64,000 nt of DNA, taken from the NCBI RefSeq assembly GCF_947172395.1, contig NC_069086.1, forward strand, positions 2,450,501 to 2,514,500, in the 5' to 3' direction. The stretch comes from Bicyclus anynana. Lineage: Eukaryota > Arthropoda > Insecta > Lepidoptera > Nymphalidae. The notes under the pieces were generated by a model, which worked only from the letters and a program-made list of their open reading frames with translations, was not told the origin of the DNA and made no database searches. Both the position numbers and the translations under genes were made by a program. Below, in pieces: positions 52,545-63,830 of the stretch. The first letter of the stretch is position 1. Each line of letters opens with the position of its first letter.

Positions 52545-53190
52545 AAATCTTTATATTCTCTTTATAATATTATTTTAGACTCTTTTTACACCATTCATGT
52601 AAACTCGTTTTAGCTGAATGACCACAATTTTCCCGTTGGCTATGAATGAATCGTGTGATAAGAAATGGGCACTTCTACTCGTAATACGTCATGTTTTATT
52701 TTAAACATGTTTGCCTTCATTGAAATATTAGGTAGGTATATGTCTTCTATTGCGAAATATTTCTTTTAAAAACCTAATGTTTTGAAGGTAATGAGCCGAT
52801 TAACAGGAATTTTATTATTGGGAAATTTACAGCAACAAATTATTACGAATAGGTACCGAGAGTATTATCTATTTTATTTTTTATCCTGTATACAATAAGT
52901 GATAGTTGTGTGAAACTTAAAGATTCATTGAAATATTCGGGACTTTTGTAAATCTATGTGAAATCATTATTAAATAAGGGAAAAGGGTCTAAACACCAGT
53001 TTTCCTGTTAAGGTATGGAACCCTAAAAATCTAACATTTAGTAATTTTAAATCGATTTTAACATTAAGTCATCATCGCAAAACGATTCTATGGATATTTG
53101 CTAAAAGTGTAGATAAGGAAATTTTACCTATTACTTTTATTTAGGAAATATGTAGTAGGATTCTTGCGCAAATCAAAATAATACCACACA
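52545..53190. other. AT-rich unique sequence
   Basis: Nothing recognised. Confidence 0.35.
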
Positions 53191-53192
53191 AT

Positions 53193-53515
53193 ACTCAAGC
53201 AAAACTCTTTCATGCTTCTTGTAAAACTTTCGGCAGAACAATATTTGCCGAGATAGATAGTAAAGATTTGGACAAAAACAACTGTAAGTACTTATTTTTA
53301 AGACACACATAAAATTTGGACAAAACAGTACTTATTTTTAAGACACCCTAAAAATCTTTGTTTAAAGTTAAAACTATTGCTGTAATTGCATAAATCATAA
53401 TAAAAATACTCAAGCTAAACTCCATGCTTCTCGCAAAATTTTTCGGTAGGTCAGCCTTTACAAAGATAAATATAGCCAAAATTTGGATAAAATCTGCAGT
53501 ACTTTTTTTAATCTT
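53193..53515 (+). repeat. direct duplication, about 105-bp unit x 2, plus a short inner duplication
   Basis: 'atactcaagcaaaactcttt' (53193) and 'atactcaagctaaactccat' (53406) open two similar units that continue with 'catgcttct[t/c]g' and 'gcc[g/a]a..atttgga'. Within the first, 'aaatttggacaaaa..gtact' + 'tatttttaagacac' is itself repeated. Confidence 0.65.
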
Positions 53516-53616
53516 TTTTTATTTTTTTTAATCTGCAGGCCTACAAATCTATGTTTAAACTATTGCTGGTCCCAACAATCATTACCAGTGGTTGTGTCCA
53601 CTTGCACTTCATAGAT

Positions 53617-53755
53617 GCAAAAATGCACTGCTTACCCTGACGTCTCAATACAAGTCCGCTTTGGAGAGGGCATTTTCCATTTCGTACAATTTGTAGGCAT
53701 AGTGCATACCTTCATTGAACACCTTGTGCACGCCATTGAATTTGTGTCCGGTCAA
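53617..53755 (+). repeat. dispersed repeat Y, best preserved copy
   Basis: 'cttcatagatgcaaaaatgc', 'actgcttaccctgacgtctc', 'ggcattttccatttcgtaca', 'catagtgcataccttcattg', 'accttgtgcacgccat'. The reference for the segment that precedes the exon. Confidence 0.65.
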
Positions 53756-53759
53756 TTAA

Positions 53760-54585
53760 TGTAATGGCAGTGTTTTCTCAGCATAACTTTCGATCTGGTC
53801 GCAGCAATCACGCCTTGTTCGGAGCGAGCGTCCCGTTGGATGCCTTTCCACTGACGCGACTAGATGACGGGCCGCGATAGTGCGCAGTTCCTGGTAGCTC
53901 TGACCTTCCCGCTGGGTCATTCGCTAACTTAGTGGCTTTCAAATGTAACAAATTTGAAAAAAAGTATATTCGATATGTTTTTTATGCATCGTAACTTTTT
54001 TAACTTCAACCTATGATGACGAAACCGCATGAAGATTCACTCGTATTTAATTGAAAAATATTGCATTTTTCAGATTCAGCCAGGGCAACGTTAGAGTTAG
54101 TTTTTACTCTGTTTTTGTGGTTTCAACTCGAAAGTTTTTTACCTATGTATGTCAGGTACATTTTATAAGTCGAAGTCGTACACTTGATTTTCTATTTTTT
54201 TTTGTTTTAACTACACGATAGTTAAACTATAAGAGGCGAAAAAAAAAAGTATTTATTGCTGTTTTAGTTGTTTTTACATCTAAATAACATTTTAAATTTC
54301 TCATGTTAAACATCGACAAACGGTCGTTATTTTGGTTAAACTCGTCTCCCGACTACCTCCTCTAAATATTTTCACTCAGCCCTGTCTTTTGCAGTACGAG
54401 TCCATTTCGGATCAGATATACACCTGATCTCGTCTTCCTATCCTTTAGTCTGTCTACCTCTGATTCATTTGACGTCTTTCCATTCATACAATTCTGTCAT
54501 TAGTCTGGTCCATTTTCTTAATCAAATTCAAATTCATTTATTGCCAGAATGTGGTAATGTACTTATTGTATTCAATTAACAGTAG
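53760..54585. other. unique intron sequence
   Basis: 53795..53935 is GC-richer ('ttcggagcgagcgtcccgtt') with no recognised content. Confidence 0.35.
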
Positions 54586-54586
54586 T

Positions 54587-54893
54587 CATCAACCCATATT
54601 CGGCTCACTGCTGAGCTCGAGTCTCCTGTCAGAATGAGAGGGGCAAGGCCATTAGTCCACCACGCTGGCCTAATGCGGATTGGCATAATTCACACACGCA
54701 GAAAATTAAGATAATTCTCTGGTATGCAGGTTTCCTCACGATGTTTTCCTTCACCGATTGAGACACGTGATATTTAATTTCTTAAAATGCACACAACTGA
54801 AAAGTTGGAGGTGCATGCCCCGGACCGGATTCGAGCCCACACCCTTCGGAATCAGAGGCAGAGGTCATGTCCACTGGGCTATCACGGCTCCTA
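54587..54893 (-). mobile_element. SINE (family B), full length
   Basis: Minus sense: 'agccgtgatagcccagtgga', 'catgacctctgcctctgatt', 'gggtgtgggctcgaatccgg', 'ggggcatgcacctccaactt', down to 'gctcagcagtgagccgaata'. Both ends are present. Confidence 0.9.
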
Positions 54894-54894
54894 T

Positions 54895-55250
54895 TCAATT
54901 AACAGGGTGTGGCACAATCACAATATTACTAATTGGCGTGCAAGAATACCAATAGTTATAGTATGTACCTAATGGTCTAAGTGAGATTTCTCTCAGCTTA
55001 TCGTGTTATCTTGTCGTGTAAAGGCCCCCGCCCATGTTTGGCGAGGCGCCCGCGTCCCGTTCTGAGGCAATTACAGGCAGCGGGAAGCTCGCCTCATGTA
55101 TTATGTATGGTCCAGTACTGCTACTTGCTAGCAGGCCTATGGCTGTGTCCCTTTTACTTAAACAAGCCTTAGGGCCAGTGCACACCTGATAAGATGCGAC
55201 GAAGAGGCGTTTGTTCACCATCATTAGCGTTTTTTAATGGCTACACTACA
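54895..55250. other. unique sequence with a GC-rich patch
   Basis: 55020..55100 ('aaggcccccgcccatgtttg', 'gcgaggcgcccgcgtcccgt') is GC-rich without known domain. Confidence 0.35.
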
Positions 55251-55254
55251 TGGT

Positions 55255-55431
55255 CAGCCGCCCTAGCCAAGTAGCATGTCGATTCTCTTTCTACGATCGC
55301 TAACGCTTCGAAAACTAGAAAAATGTAAGGGAATGACAGATCTTGATCACGTGACATGCCAAGCCCATATCTTTCTAGTTTTCAAAGCGTTAGCGATCGT
55401 AGAAAGAGAATCGATGTGCCACTTAGCTAGG
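55255..55431. mobile_element. MITE M1, second long copy
   Basis: 'cagccgccctagccaagtag' then 'attctctttctacgatcgct' on the left; 'tagttttcaaagcgttagcg', 'agaaagagaatcgatgtgcc', 'acttagctag' on the right. Center 'gacagatcttgatcacgtga' is shared with 47072..47091. GGT precedes the left end. Confidence 0.85.
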
Positions 55432-55439
55432 GGGGTAGG

Positions 55440-57745
55440 GCTACCTAGAGAGGATTTGGATTCCACCACGCTGTACCAATGAGGGTTGACAGCGGTGATA
55501 ATGTGACTTTGTGACGATCACAGTATTTATGATAATGACCAGTACCGACGTAGTATCGGATTAAGGTACCTTGATGATTGCAATCTTCCCCTGACCCCCT
55601 CCCCCTCTCTCCCTTAAGTAAACTGCACTTAACAAGTTTATTTACAATTGATGTAAATAAGAATCGTAGATATAATAATATGTGTCAATGAAAGTCAATT
55701 TAAAACGTCAATCCAATACTGGTCACCAACGGCTTAATATCAGCTTTCTTTGAGGCACAGGGAAATGCAACTAACCTCCTAACTCCAGGGTACTAGCACA
55801 GAAAACAACAGTAGAAGTACCAATAGTGAGAATTCCTTGGACGAAAAAACTCAACATTCACAGCTCGACACAGGAGTCCAACTCAAGACTACATGATCCG
55901 ACTACATGCTAATTCGACGACGCAGTTGATAGGTAGTAATTACTTTTAATGTTATATATTATTTTTCCGAGTATACTAATGCAATAAAGCTGAAGAAAAT
56001 GTTCGTTCGAAAGTACTAATCTCTGAAATAAACAGTTATTATACTCTCGCTAAACGTTGGTCTCGAGACCATCTGCTCTTATCTGTCGTCGGTATTAAGA
56101 TGCACGTGTGAATGTATATTTAGAACGCCTCTTCGGTTTATCGTATCGCTACGACTTCGATTTAGAATTATACTAGCAAACGCTCGCGGCTTTTTCCGCA
56201 TGTAGTTTGATTTTTTTTAATAACATTCCCTCTATTATATATAATATGGTGTCATGTTGAAGAATAAAAGTAGTAATATGATTTTTATTGCAAGAAAATT
56301 GCAAGTGGAAACACACGAAGCTAGAAAATCAAGGAAAGTTGGAGTATGTGAAACTTCATAATTGATTTTTGGTTTGCCGCGTTTACCAGGTCTATCCATC
56401 GAAAGGGCATTTGGTCAGATTTTAAAAAAGATGTTTTAAAATCGGTTCGCAACAGACGGCAATATCGGTGATAATACATAAAATAATACACAGCCGAACA
56501 AAGAACCTACTCCGCTCTGAAAATCGGTTACAACCTGCATTTCTGATGATGATCCCAAAGAACTTCAAAATTCGTAAAACACAGACAACGAAAGCCTTTT
56601 TCGAACCTTGAGTTCGATATCAATACTTTTTATCTCTGAATAGTTTTTTATTTTTCTGAACGCGCAAACAGGTGTTAGAACGTAGGCAGGTTCCTAATAG
56701 CGTGAAGTGACCAATTACCTACTTTAGAATAAAGGGGACATCCTCTACTTTAGCAATAACTATTTCATATTTTTATTTTCTTCGTATTAGGGCAGGAATT
56801 CTTCTTCCTGTCCTAATTTATAAGAAATATAATAGAACGTTCAAACATTACTGCGATGTATAGAAAGTGTTTTAATACTTGATGTCATAATTATGAGGAA
56901 CCGTTTAGTCTCGAAGTCTTCATAATATTCTTAATTATTAGAACCGACTTCAATAAAGAGCTTATCAAGTCGACGTAATATTTTCAGTATTTGACATTTA
57001 TTCTTATACTTAAATAATTATTAATTATGTCACGAGTACTAGCTTCTAAGCATGTCTGCCAAATTCCATAAATGTATGTATGTCTATCCGAGCATAATGC
57101 ATATATACTTACTCGTGTGTATGTATATAAAATTATCTCAAAGACTGTCAAATTACATTTTTTTTTTTATTTGCAATTAAGGGAAAAGTGCAAGTTTCAT
57201 TAAAATAGGTCCAGTGGTTTTTGATAAATAGATTAAAATATGTTTGAAGGCGGTTTAATTTTTTTTTTCCATTCTTGTTAGATAATGTATCTGTACTTAT
57301 CTAAGAAATGTTCCCCCTTCCTCTGCAACTGAAACCCCGAAAACCTAGAAAAACCTATTAAAAAGACGAAAAATCTTCACGCATCAGGTTCATATGCTAT
57401 ACGTTTGAATGCATCACTTTGTATTGCTTTTCACATTCCATAATGCATTGTTCGGAAAATTAAGACCACTAAAGCTATGCTTGCGGCTCACTGAAGTACA
57501 TAGCCAATCCCAACAGGTCCGTTATGCGAGCAATGCCAATTGTGCCCGATAGATTCGCCGGCGAATCTGTGTGACCCGTGTGTGACCCACTCGAGTGTGT
57601 GCGCGGGCCTTAAGTGCGCACTTAGTGCTTATCCGTGTTTGTGGGCTTTAAATTGAGCCGCCTAAGCCCTGGCACACATCATTATTCTTTAATAATTGTA
57701 TAACTGCCTAGGGTTCCGTAATCTAGTAATAAAGTGGGGAGTTTC
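55440..57745. other. unique intron sequence
   Basis: 56175..56210 has a decayed Helitron end (actagcaaacgctcgcgg) on the minus strand, and 55975..56040 a decayed Helitron start on the plus strand. 57480..57650 is GC-richer. Otherwise nothing. Confidence 0.4.
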
Positions 57746-57746
57746 C

Positions 57747-57958
57747 TTTTTTTTATTCTTGTACAAGTTAGCCCTTGACTGCACTCTCACCTGATGGTAA
57801 TTGATGATGAGAAGGATGAAAATCCACACCCCTTTCGGATTCTACACAACATCGTACCGGAACGCTAAATCACTGTGGTCTTAGCGTGTAGGGTGGTTAC
57901 CTTCCACCAGCCAGATGAGCCTGAAAACTTCAATAGGTCCAGTCGGGGATCGAGGGAT
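57747..57958 (-). mobile_element. SINE (family A), partly deleted
   Basis: Minus sense: 'tcgatccccgactggaccta', 'gtagaatccgaaaggggtgt', 'accatcaggtgagagtgcag', 'gggctaacttgtacaagaat'. An internal deletion removes the 'cgcttccatctt' part. Confidence 0.9.
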
Positions 57959-57959
57959 G

Positions 57960-58840
57960 ATGACAGTTTTTTAAATTGTATATAAATTAAGAGTATACTA
58001 ATAGTAAAGCAATTTTGTAAAAGGAACAGGGTATCTGCGATCATTACTTTCGGAGCTACAGGGATTTAAAGAGTCAGATTTGCGGCGCTGCCGCGGATCC
58101 CTGAAAAACGCCCTATACAAAATGGCTCGAAAAAATGACGTCATAGGCAATGTAATGATCGTTAGATTTGTATGCGCGTTCAAACAAAATTACTAATATC
58201 TTTGTTATTTGTGCGTTTATCTTTATAGTTCATATATTAAAAAATGTCACATTTAATGTAAGGAAGCTAAAACTGTATAAATTTTCATCTAATTACGATA
58301 AAAAAATTTTAATAGTTTTTGAAATTTTATAATCTCATTTATTTTGCAAATATCCAGACAATCTTTGCTTTTTATGTATAAATTAGTTAATATTGACCCT
58401 ATTTACCCGAATGTATCATAAAAATCAATATATTCAAACCTAGTCATCATCCCCATTCCACTACAATTTGGGAAAAGGTTATGATAATAATTCACTCCAC
58501 TAATATGTACCTATATCTATATATCACGAATATCACGTTTTCTCTTTCTTAATACACGAAAATAACATAATCTCTATCAAAGGTAAATTCTATTTGTTAT
58601 TGAGGTACCCCATACTGCTTATATAAAATTCCTAAACCAATGGTATCACATTAACTATTAATCCTAAGTAAAGAATGTTAATTTGGTAGGCGCGGCCGAC
58701 TCCACACGACGAGCTAATGTCGACTATCAAATGTCAGTTCATAGCTTGTTACCGAAATACACTCGCTTCCAAGTTCCGATGTTCAGTGATTTATTGATCA
58801 TACAAATATTTGTAGTTTAGTTTCGTTATCAGCCTATTTA
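57960..58840. other. AT-rich unique sequence
   Basis: Nothing recognised. Confidence 0.35.
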
Positions 58841-58844
58841 AAGG

Positions 58845-58925
58845 CCTAACGGACCATCAGGCTAATTCACACGTATGCTAGTTGACATATTCTAAATAGA
58901 GATTCTATGTAAAAATTTCATCAGT
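58845..58925 (-). repeat. dispersed repeat X, partial copy 3
   Basis: 'atcaggctaattcacacgta', 'agttgacatattctaaatag', 'agattctatgtaa' follow 6600..6670. Same orientation as copy 2. Confidence 0.6.
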
Positions 58926-58940
58926 TTTTGTTTTTATTAC

Positions 58941-58989
58941 TTTTTTATTCTTTACAAGTTATTTCCTTGATTACATTCTCACCTGATTA
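58941..58989 (-). mobile_element. SINE (family A), last 49 bp only
   Basis: 'ttctttacaagttatttcct' 'tgattacattctcacctgat' is the terminal part in minus sense. Directly followed by a Helitron-like start (actaatattattagacgaaa) on the plus strand. Confidence 0.7.
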
Positions 58990-59505
58990 CTAATATTATT
59001 AGACGAAAATGTTTGTGTGTGTAAGTGTGTTGTGAAGTATGTTTATACAACTAGGCAACTCTAGTCTATGTATTTAATATTCATACTTTAGAGAAGTTAA
59101 AACGATTTATAGAATGTTATATAAACGTCTATCAAGTATCGTGTCGACATTCCTGAATTAGCAACTTCTTTTTTCTATCAATCAACTTTATGTGAACTGA
59201 CAATATAAATTACACATATGTCACATAAATTATAGTTTTTATTGTAATTAACATGATAATAATTTATTTTTCTGGGTAACTGTTTCCTTTATTATTGTCT
59301 ACATTGATTTATTTCAATATTTTATCCAATAAAACTTGATCTTAAACCGATGCAGTTTCTTAGATGAAACCTTTATTTATTTATCTATATTAATATTATA
59401 AAGACGTAAAGTTCGTTTGTTAGCAATTGTGACGAGCGTTAAAGATTATAGTACAGGATTCTCCTTTCATCGCAAGTAATGATTTGATGTAAAATTCCTT
59501 CATTA
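58990..59505. other. AT-rich sequence with Helitron-start fragments
   Basis: 58988..59060 and 59388..59440 ('tctatattaatattataaag') look like the first 50 to 70 bp of Helitron-type elements on +, without ends. Confidence 0.45.
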
Positions 59506-59511
59506 TTTCCC

Positions 59512-59632
59512 TAATTCTCTGCGTGTGTGAAGTCTACCGTGGTGGACTATTGGCCTGACCCCTCTCATTCTGAGAGGAGACTCGAGCTCAGCAGTGAGCT
59601 GAATAATGGTTGATAATAATGATGATGATTGC
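59512..59632 (+). mobile_element. SINE (family B), 3' part
   Basis: 'attctctgcgtgtgtgaagt', 20-bp internal deletion, 'ggtggactattggcctgacc', 'gaggagactcgagctcagca', (ATG)n tail. Confidence 0.9.
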
Positions 59633-59639
59633 GCGTTTA

Positions 59640-59905
59640 GCGGTTTACTGCACTCAATTCCTGTCAAGCTTTTTTACTTTCCCCTTGGGTGGATTAAAAC
59701 AATTTTATCACTAACACCGCAGCCTGTAGCTAGCTCGGCCCTCCTCGAGCCTTGTACTTCTAATCGAAATTTCCAAAACGAAAACGTAGTGTGCTTTCTT
59801 TCGCGACACCGGCGTTCGAGCCGTTTCTGCAGGACTGGTGCCACAATAGAACTCTTAACCGTAAAGAACGCAATATTTCAAGTTTTCCATTTTATGAACT
59901 GAGTG
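59640..59905 (-). pseudogene. mariner relic, second copy
   Basis: Minus sense 'gtggcaccagtcctgcagaa' 'acggctcgaa' ... 'gcgaaagaaagcacac' ... 'cgttttggaaatttcgatta' aligns with 5769..5890 (gtggcaccagtgctgcagaa...aaaagaaagcacagtg...ttctagaaatttcgacc). A deletion removes the FWFQRF codons. Beyond it, 'ttttaatccacccaagggga' may be further element sequence. Dead. Confidence 0.65.
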
Positions 59906-59909
59906 ACGT

Positions 59910-60590
59910 AAAGAAAAAATAAAAGAGGAAACAAATGAATTAGGGTTTTCAAAACAAAAAACATTTATGAACTGTATAGATTTAAAATTGATATTCCTAA
60001 CTGAATATGAAGAGGTGATATTCGAGATCAAAGTGGCCGAGCGACAAAACATCAATTTCACATGTAAAGGACCTAATAATTCCACCTAAAGTCAAGGGGC
60101 TGGTTTTTATAAATTATGCGTAGCCGTTATTTAAAAAAACGTACTGCTCGTCGGTCGGTGTGTGATGTTACATGCATACGTATCACCTAACCTTTTAATG
60201 GGAGGAAAGGTCATTTGAAGTCGGCCTCTTTTGTGTTTTTTACGGGACGACAAATTAGCACTTTACCGCGATCTACCTGATGTTAAGTGACCATGCAGTT
60301 TGTTTTACCGGTTCACCTGAATTCGATCTGGATATCATGTAAATAGTCTGATTATACCCGGTTAACATAAAAGAGGTGCAAGTTTATTTCACTTATTACA
60401 CTTTTACTTTCTTTCTTTCTTTAGCTTAGCAAATTTTGATGGTTAAAACCCCTCTCTGTGGTGAAACTCCTCTCAGAGTGGCGTGGATCTCCCTTCTTCG
60501 AGGAGAAATATGATAGTAAGCTAGGTGAAATAAGCCGATAATTATCATGTTGACAAATAAGTCCCTAGTTAAATAAGCTAACTTATCCTA
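59910..60590. other. unique intron sequence
   Basis: 60255..60310 shares 'tacctgatgttaagtgacca' 'tgcagtttgttttacc' with the SINE tail at 50670..50705 (same strand). Otherwise nothing. Confidence 0.4.
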
Positions 60591-60594
60591 GTAA

Positions 60595-61240
60595 CTATAC
60601 AAATCATGTCCACGTGGAATGTTGGCAAGAATACTGGCTGTATTACTTGGACAGCCGGGCTGATCCTTTGAGCAAAGTAGGCAAAAATGAGCCAGCCCTT
60701 CTGTCACCAGTCAAGGCAACTAGCCGAGGTGAAATAATTCGGTGAAAGTTTTGGGCACTGTGCACTGAGCACACACATGGTCCAAGGGTTTCCACGGCAA
60801 TTGGAACTTATGTAACTCTCGGTCGGAGAGGCATATTTGTGCCACTTACTGGTTTCAGCTTTTTCTGCTGCGGATCCATGCGGATTTTGTCTCCATTATA
60901 TGAGACGGAGAAAATGTGTCAACGCATGTAGGGCCTGCCCAGGGAACCAGCGTCAATCCATCAGGCCTCTTGCCATCATTACATTGACAAGCGATTCCTT
61001 AAAGGGCGGAAGAGACGACTTCCTTACAAATATCCATAAGCACGCTTCCTCATGCCTGTCGAGAAAGCATCAACCTAACATCGCACTAGCGTGTGTTACA
61101 TGAGCATAAAAACTGTTCGCTACCGAAGCGTTAAAACTGCAGAATTTGAAACATCAATCGTCAATGAATACATAGTTTTGTTTGTTTCCGCCTGTGGTTT
61201 CCCCGACAATGTAGCGCGTTAGAAAACGCAACATTGCCTT
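60595..61240. other. unassigned GC-richer sequence
   Basis: 60600..61080 has near-balanced base composition and an 88-codon frame on + (60837..61103) with several Cys, but no domain or splice pattern I recognise. Probably an old element; undetermined. Confidence 0.3.
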
Positions 61241-61245
61241 GCCAA

Positions 61246-61315
61246 TGTTTGACCACGGCTTATTGGTGCAGTGACCCTGGCTTTTGCACCAAAGGTCACT
61301 GGTTCGAATCCCAAA
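61246..61315 (+). repeat. SINE tRNA-like head
   Basis: 'attggtgcagtgaccctggc' then 'ggtcactggttcgaatcccaa'. A- and B-box-like; no cloverleaf. Confidence 0.45.
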
Positions 61316-61451
61316 ATTATTAAAATAATAAACATGATAACATTAAATGCTGACCCATCAAATGTTGTTCTAATGTCATCTTCTGTTCATACAAAAATAC
61401 TAAAATTGTTCGGGAAAGGGTAGAAGGGAGAAAAATGCTTTACGACCTATT

Positions 61452-61656
61452 CTCTTCATCGTTATCATTAACAACCCATATTTGGCTCTCTGTTGAGCAC
61501 GAGTCTCCTCTCAGAATTACAGAGGTTAAGCTTTTAAGTTATAGTCCACTACGGATGCGGATTGGCAGACTTATCACACGTAGAGAATTAAGAAAATTCA
61601 CAGGTATGCAAAGGTTTCCTCACGACTTTCTTCCTTCACCGTTTGAGACATGTGAC
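61452..61656 (-). mobile_element. SINE (family B), 3' part
   Basis: Minus sense 'gtctcaaacggtgaaggaag', 'gtcgtgaggaaacctttgca', 'ctctacgtgtgataagtctg', 'gaggagactcgtgctcaaca'. An insertion of about 12 bp lies near 'ttaagcttttaagtta'. Confidence 0.85.
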
Positions 61657-61898
61657 AAGACACTATTCTTATATATATACCTAATGTATAAACAAAGTTT
61701 TATTAAAATCGGTCGAGCCGTTTCGAAGGTGTGCGACCGCGACGCGGATGCGTGTAATGATGACAAAAACCTTGACACGAGTTTCCACCTGACCCGAGAA
61801 GTTATTTATATAATAAATTGTTAAAAAAAATACAGGTGCGAGTCGAACTCGTCCACCGAAGGTTCCGTACATAAATCAAAATCGAACGTTACAAAATA

Positions 61899-62030
61899 AA
61901 ACATTATCATCCTAAGCCAATGCTTTGGATGCTTTAGAGCAGAGTGGTGGGTCTAAGCTCCATAACCCCTTTGCTATAAGAAGGAAGTGCTGGACCTGTA
62001 ATGGGCCGATAAAATGGGCTGATAATGATG
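61899..62030 (+). repeat. dispersed repeat fragment with (ATGATG) end
   Basis: 'cattatcatcctaagccaat', 'gagcagagtggtgggtctaa', 'gctccataacccctttgcta', 'atgggccgataaaatgggct'. Shares parts with 39783..39870 and 49690..49800. Confidence 0.5.
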
Positions 62031-62107
62031 ACGCCGCTTCAAAGCCAAATCGAGAGCTTACTCGTAAATAACTTACCTACTATACAAATACTTTTATATA
62101 CAATAAT

Positions 62108-62262
62108 CATATCAGCCGATGGACGTCCACTGTTGGACATAGGCTTTCTGTAACCAGCGAATCCCTGCGATACATCCAATGTCATCAGTCCATCTAGTGA
62201 GGGGTCGACCAACACTACGTTTATAAGTGCGGGGTCGCCCCAAATACTTTTACTCTACTCCT
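62108..62262 (-). pseudogene. RTE-like LINE tail
   Basis: On + 'atcagccgatggacgtccac' 'tgttggacataggc' ... 'ggggtcgaccaacactacgt' 'gcggggtcgcccc'; in minus sense this is the RPRT...VGRP to stop region of the LINE. A deletion of about 25 bp near 62150. Confidence 0.8.
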
Positions 62263-62264
62263 AA

Positions 62265-62745
62265 TTATACTCTTTAACATGGTAGTTAAAATGTTAACTA
62301 CACGTGTGACCGCGTTGCTAATAGCTACGTATGTTAAACGGAGAATGCACGCACTGAGTATCGTGTGTAGTTATTTTTGCAGCTACCGTGTCGCACGCGA
62401 ACGAATTATGAACAAGGCGCGGAATACAACGCCCAATAACAACTACACGCGGTCATTGCTCAGATCACAGTGTTATTATAATCTAGTGCTATATTCATCC
62501 GAGATTTTTTAACAACAACACAAAACATTCAAGTTTGCGTTATCAATATGTTGTTGACTCAATATAAGTGTTTATCGTCTACGAAATAATTGGGCACGCA
62601 TGGTGGTCATGGCCATATTAATGCGTGAGGGCTCATAAACGTATCTACATACTTCAGTTCTCTCAGATGTAAAACAAACGATCTAGAAAATTAGACGCTT
62701 CTTGGATTTCAGCCATCCAAACGGTGGGGATAGTGCGTATTTGGA
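62265..62745. other. unique intron sequence
   Basis: Nothing recognised. Confidence 0.35.
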
Positions 62746-62747
62746 AC

Positions 62748-63062
62748 TGACATAGCCCAGTGGATATGACATCTGCCTCCGATTCTGGAGGGTGTAGGTT
62801 CGAATCCGGTCCGGTTCAGTTCATGTGCATTTTAAGAAATTAAATATCACGTGTCAAACGGTGAAGGTAGAATTGTGAGGAAACCTGCATACCAGATGCA
62901 GATAATTATGAAAATTCTCATTTTCATAATTATCTGCGGGTGTAAAGTCTGCCAATCCGCATTGGGCCAGCGTGGTGGACTATTAGCCTAACCCCTCTCA
63001 TTCTGAGAGGAGACTAGTGTTCAGAAGTGAGGCGAACATGGGTTGATAATGATGATATCGAT
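62748..63062 (+). mobile_element. SINE (family B), full length, with an 18-bp perfect palindrome
   Basis: Head 'tgacatagcccagtggatat', B box GGTTCGAATCC, 'gtgcattttaagaaattaaa', and tail 'gtgaggcgaacatgggttga' (ATG)n. At 62898..62937 GCAGATAATTATGAAAAT and its exact inverse replace the usual 'gagaattttcttaattctc' part. Confidence 0.9.
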
Positions 63063-63064
63063 GA

Positions 63065-63645
63065 ATAATATGATTGTCACAACAATCATTTGAGTGAAAA
63101 GAAACTCTTATCTGTTATAGTAGGTAAGTACGAGTAATGCCAACGTATCGTAAATATCATCACAAGTCTACTAATTTTGTTTAAATTACATAGTATGTCA
63201 AAAAAAAACGATTAAAAACGTTGATATCATAACGGAGTCGCGTGCTGTGTAACTTTAACGCATTTTACTATCTCGAGACGCCAGACGCGCTATATTTAGC
63301 TTCCAATACTATTACTTAGGCGCCGATTGTTGATGACTTTTACGTCTAAATAAACATAAATAATAGACATAGTCTAAATAAATAGACTAAATGTACGCTT
63401 ATGAAAATAGCGAAAAAATATTAAGTTATGTGACTTCACATACGTAGAAGACAGAAAAGGGATTAAAAAGAAATTCAATTGACTTTATACCTTCATTTTA
63501 AAGTGAGTATAAAAAAGATGCACTAAAATGCTAAAAATAACATCATCCATATCCATAACAAAAAATATACGAAATACTATAAATTTTAAGTTTTATATAG
63601 AAATATTTTTTTTACATCAAGTTAGTTACCTACAACAAGGTGTAT
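63065..63645. other. AT-rich unique sequence
   Basis: Nothing recognised. Confidence 0.35.
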
Positions 63646-63649
63646 ACTG

Positions 63650-63830
63650 TTTCGACTAAGGCCTTGTAGGAATTTCTAAACACTAAGATCTAGCAACCAG
63701 CGACTCCCATATCACTCAGTGCGCGATTGACCAACACTGAGCTTTCCAGTGAGATCGCCATTTCAAAGCCTTGTGATCCCAACGTCCATCAGCTCTTCGA
63801 ACTATTTGCTTCCTTTTCTTTGACCCTGCT
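63650..63830 (-). pseudogene. RTE-like LINE reverse-transcriptase tail
   Basis: Minus frame reads KKRKQIVRRADGRWDHKALK, WRSHWKAQCWSIAH, matching the RRADGRWGPK.LEWRP.TGK..VG segment of the family; the part after it has decayed ('gtcgctggttgctagatc'). Confidence 0.8.

Noticed and set aside
60595..61103. Cys-rich exon
   Set aside because: The frame has no splice consensus at its borders and no known Cys spacing; kept as unassigned sequence.
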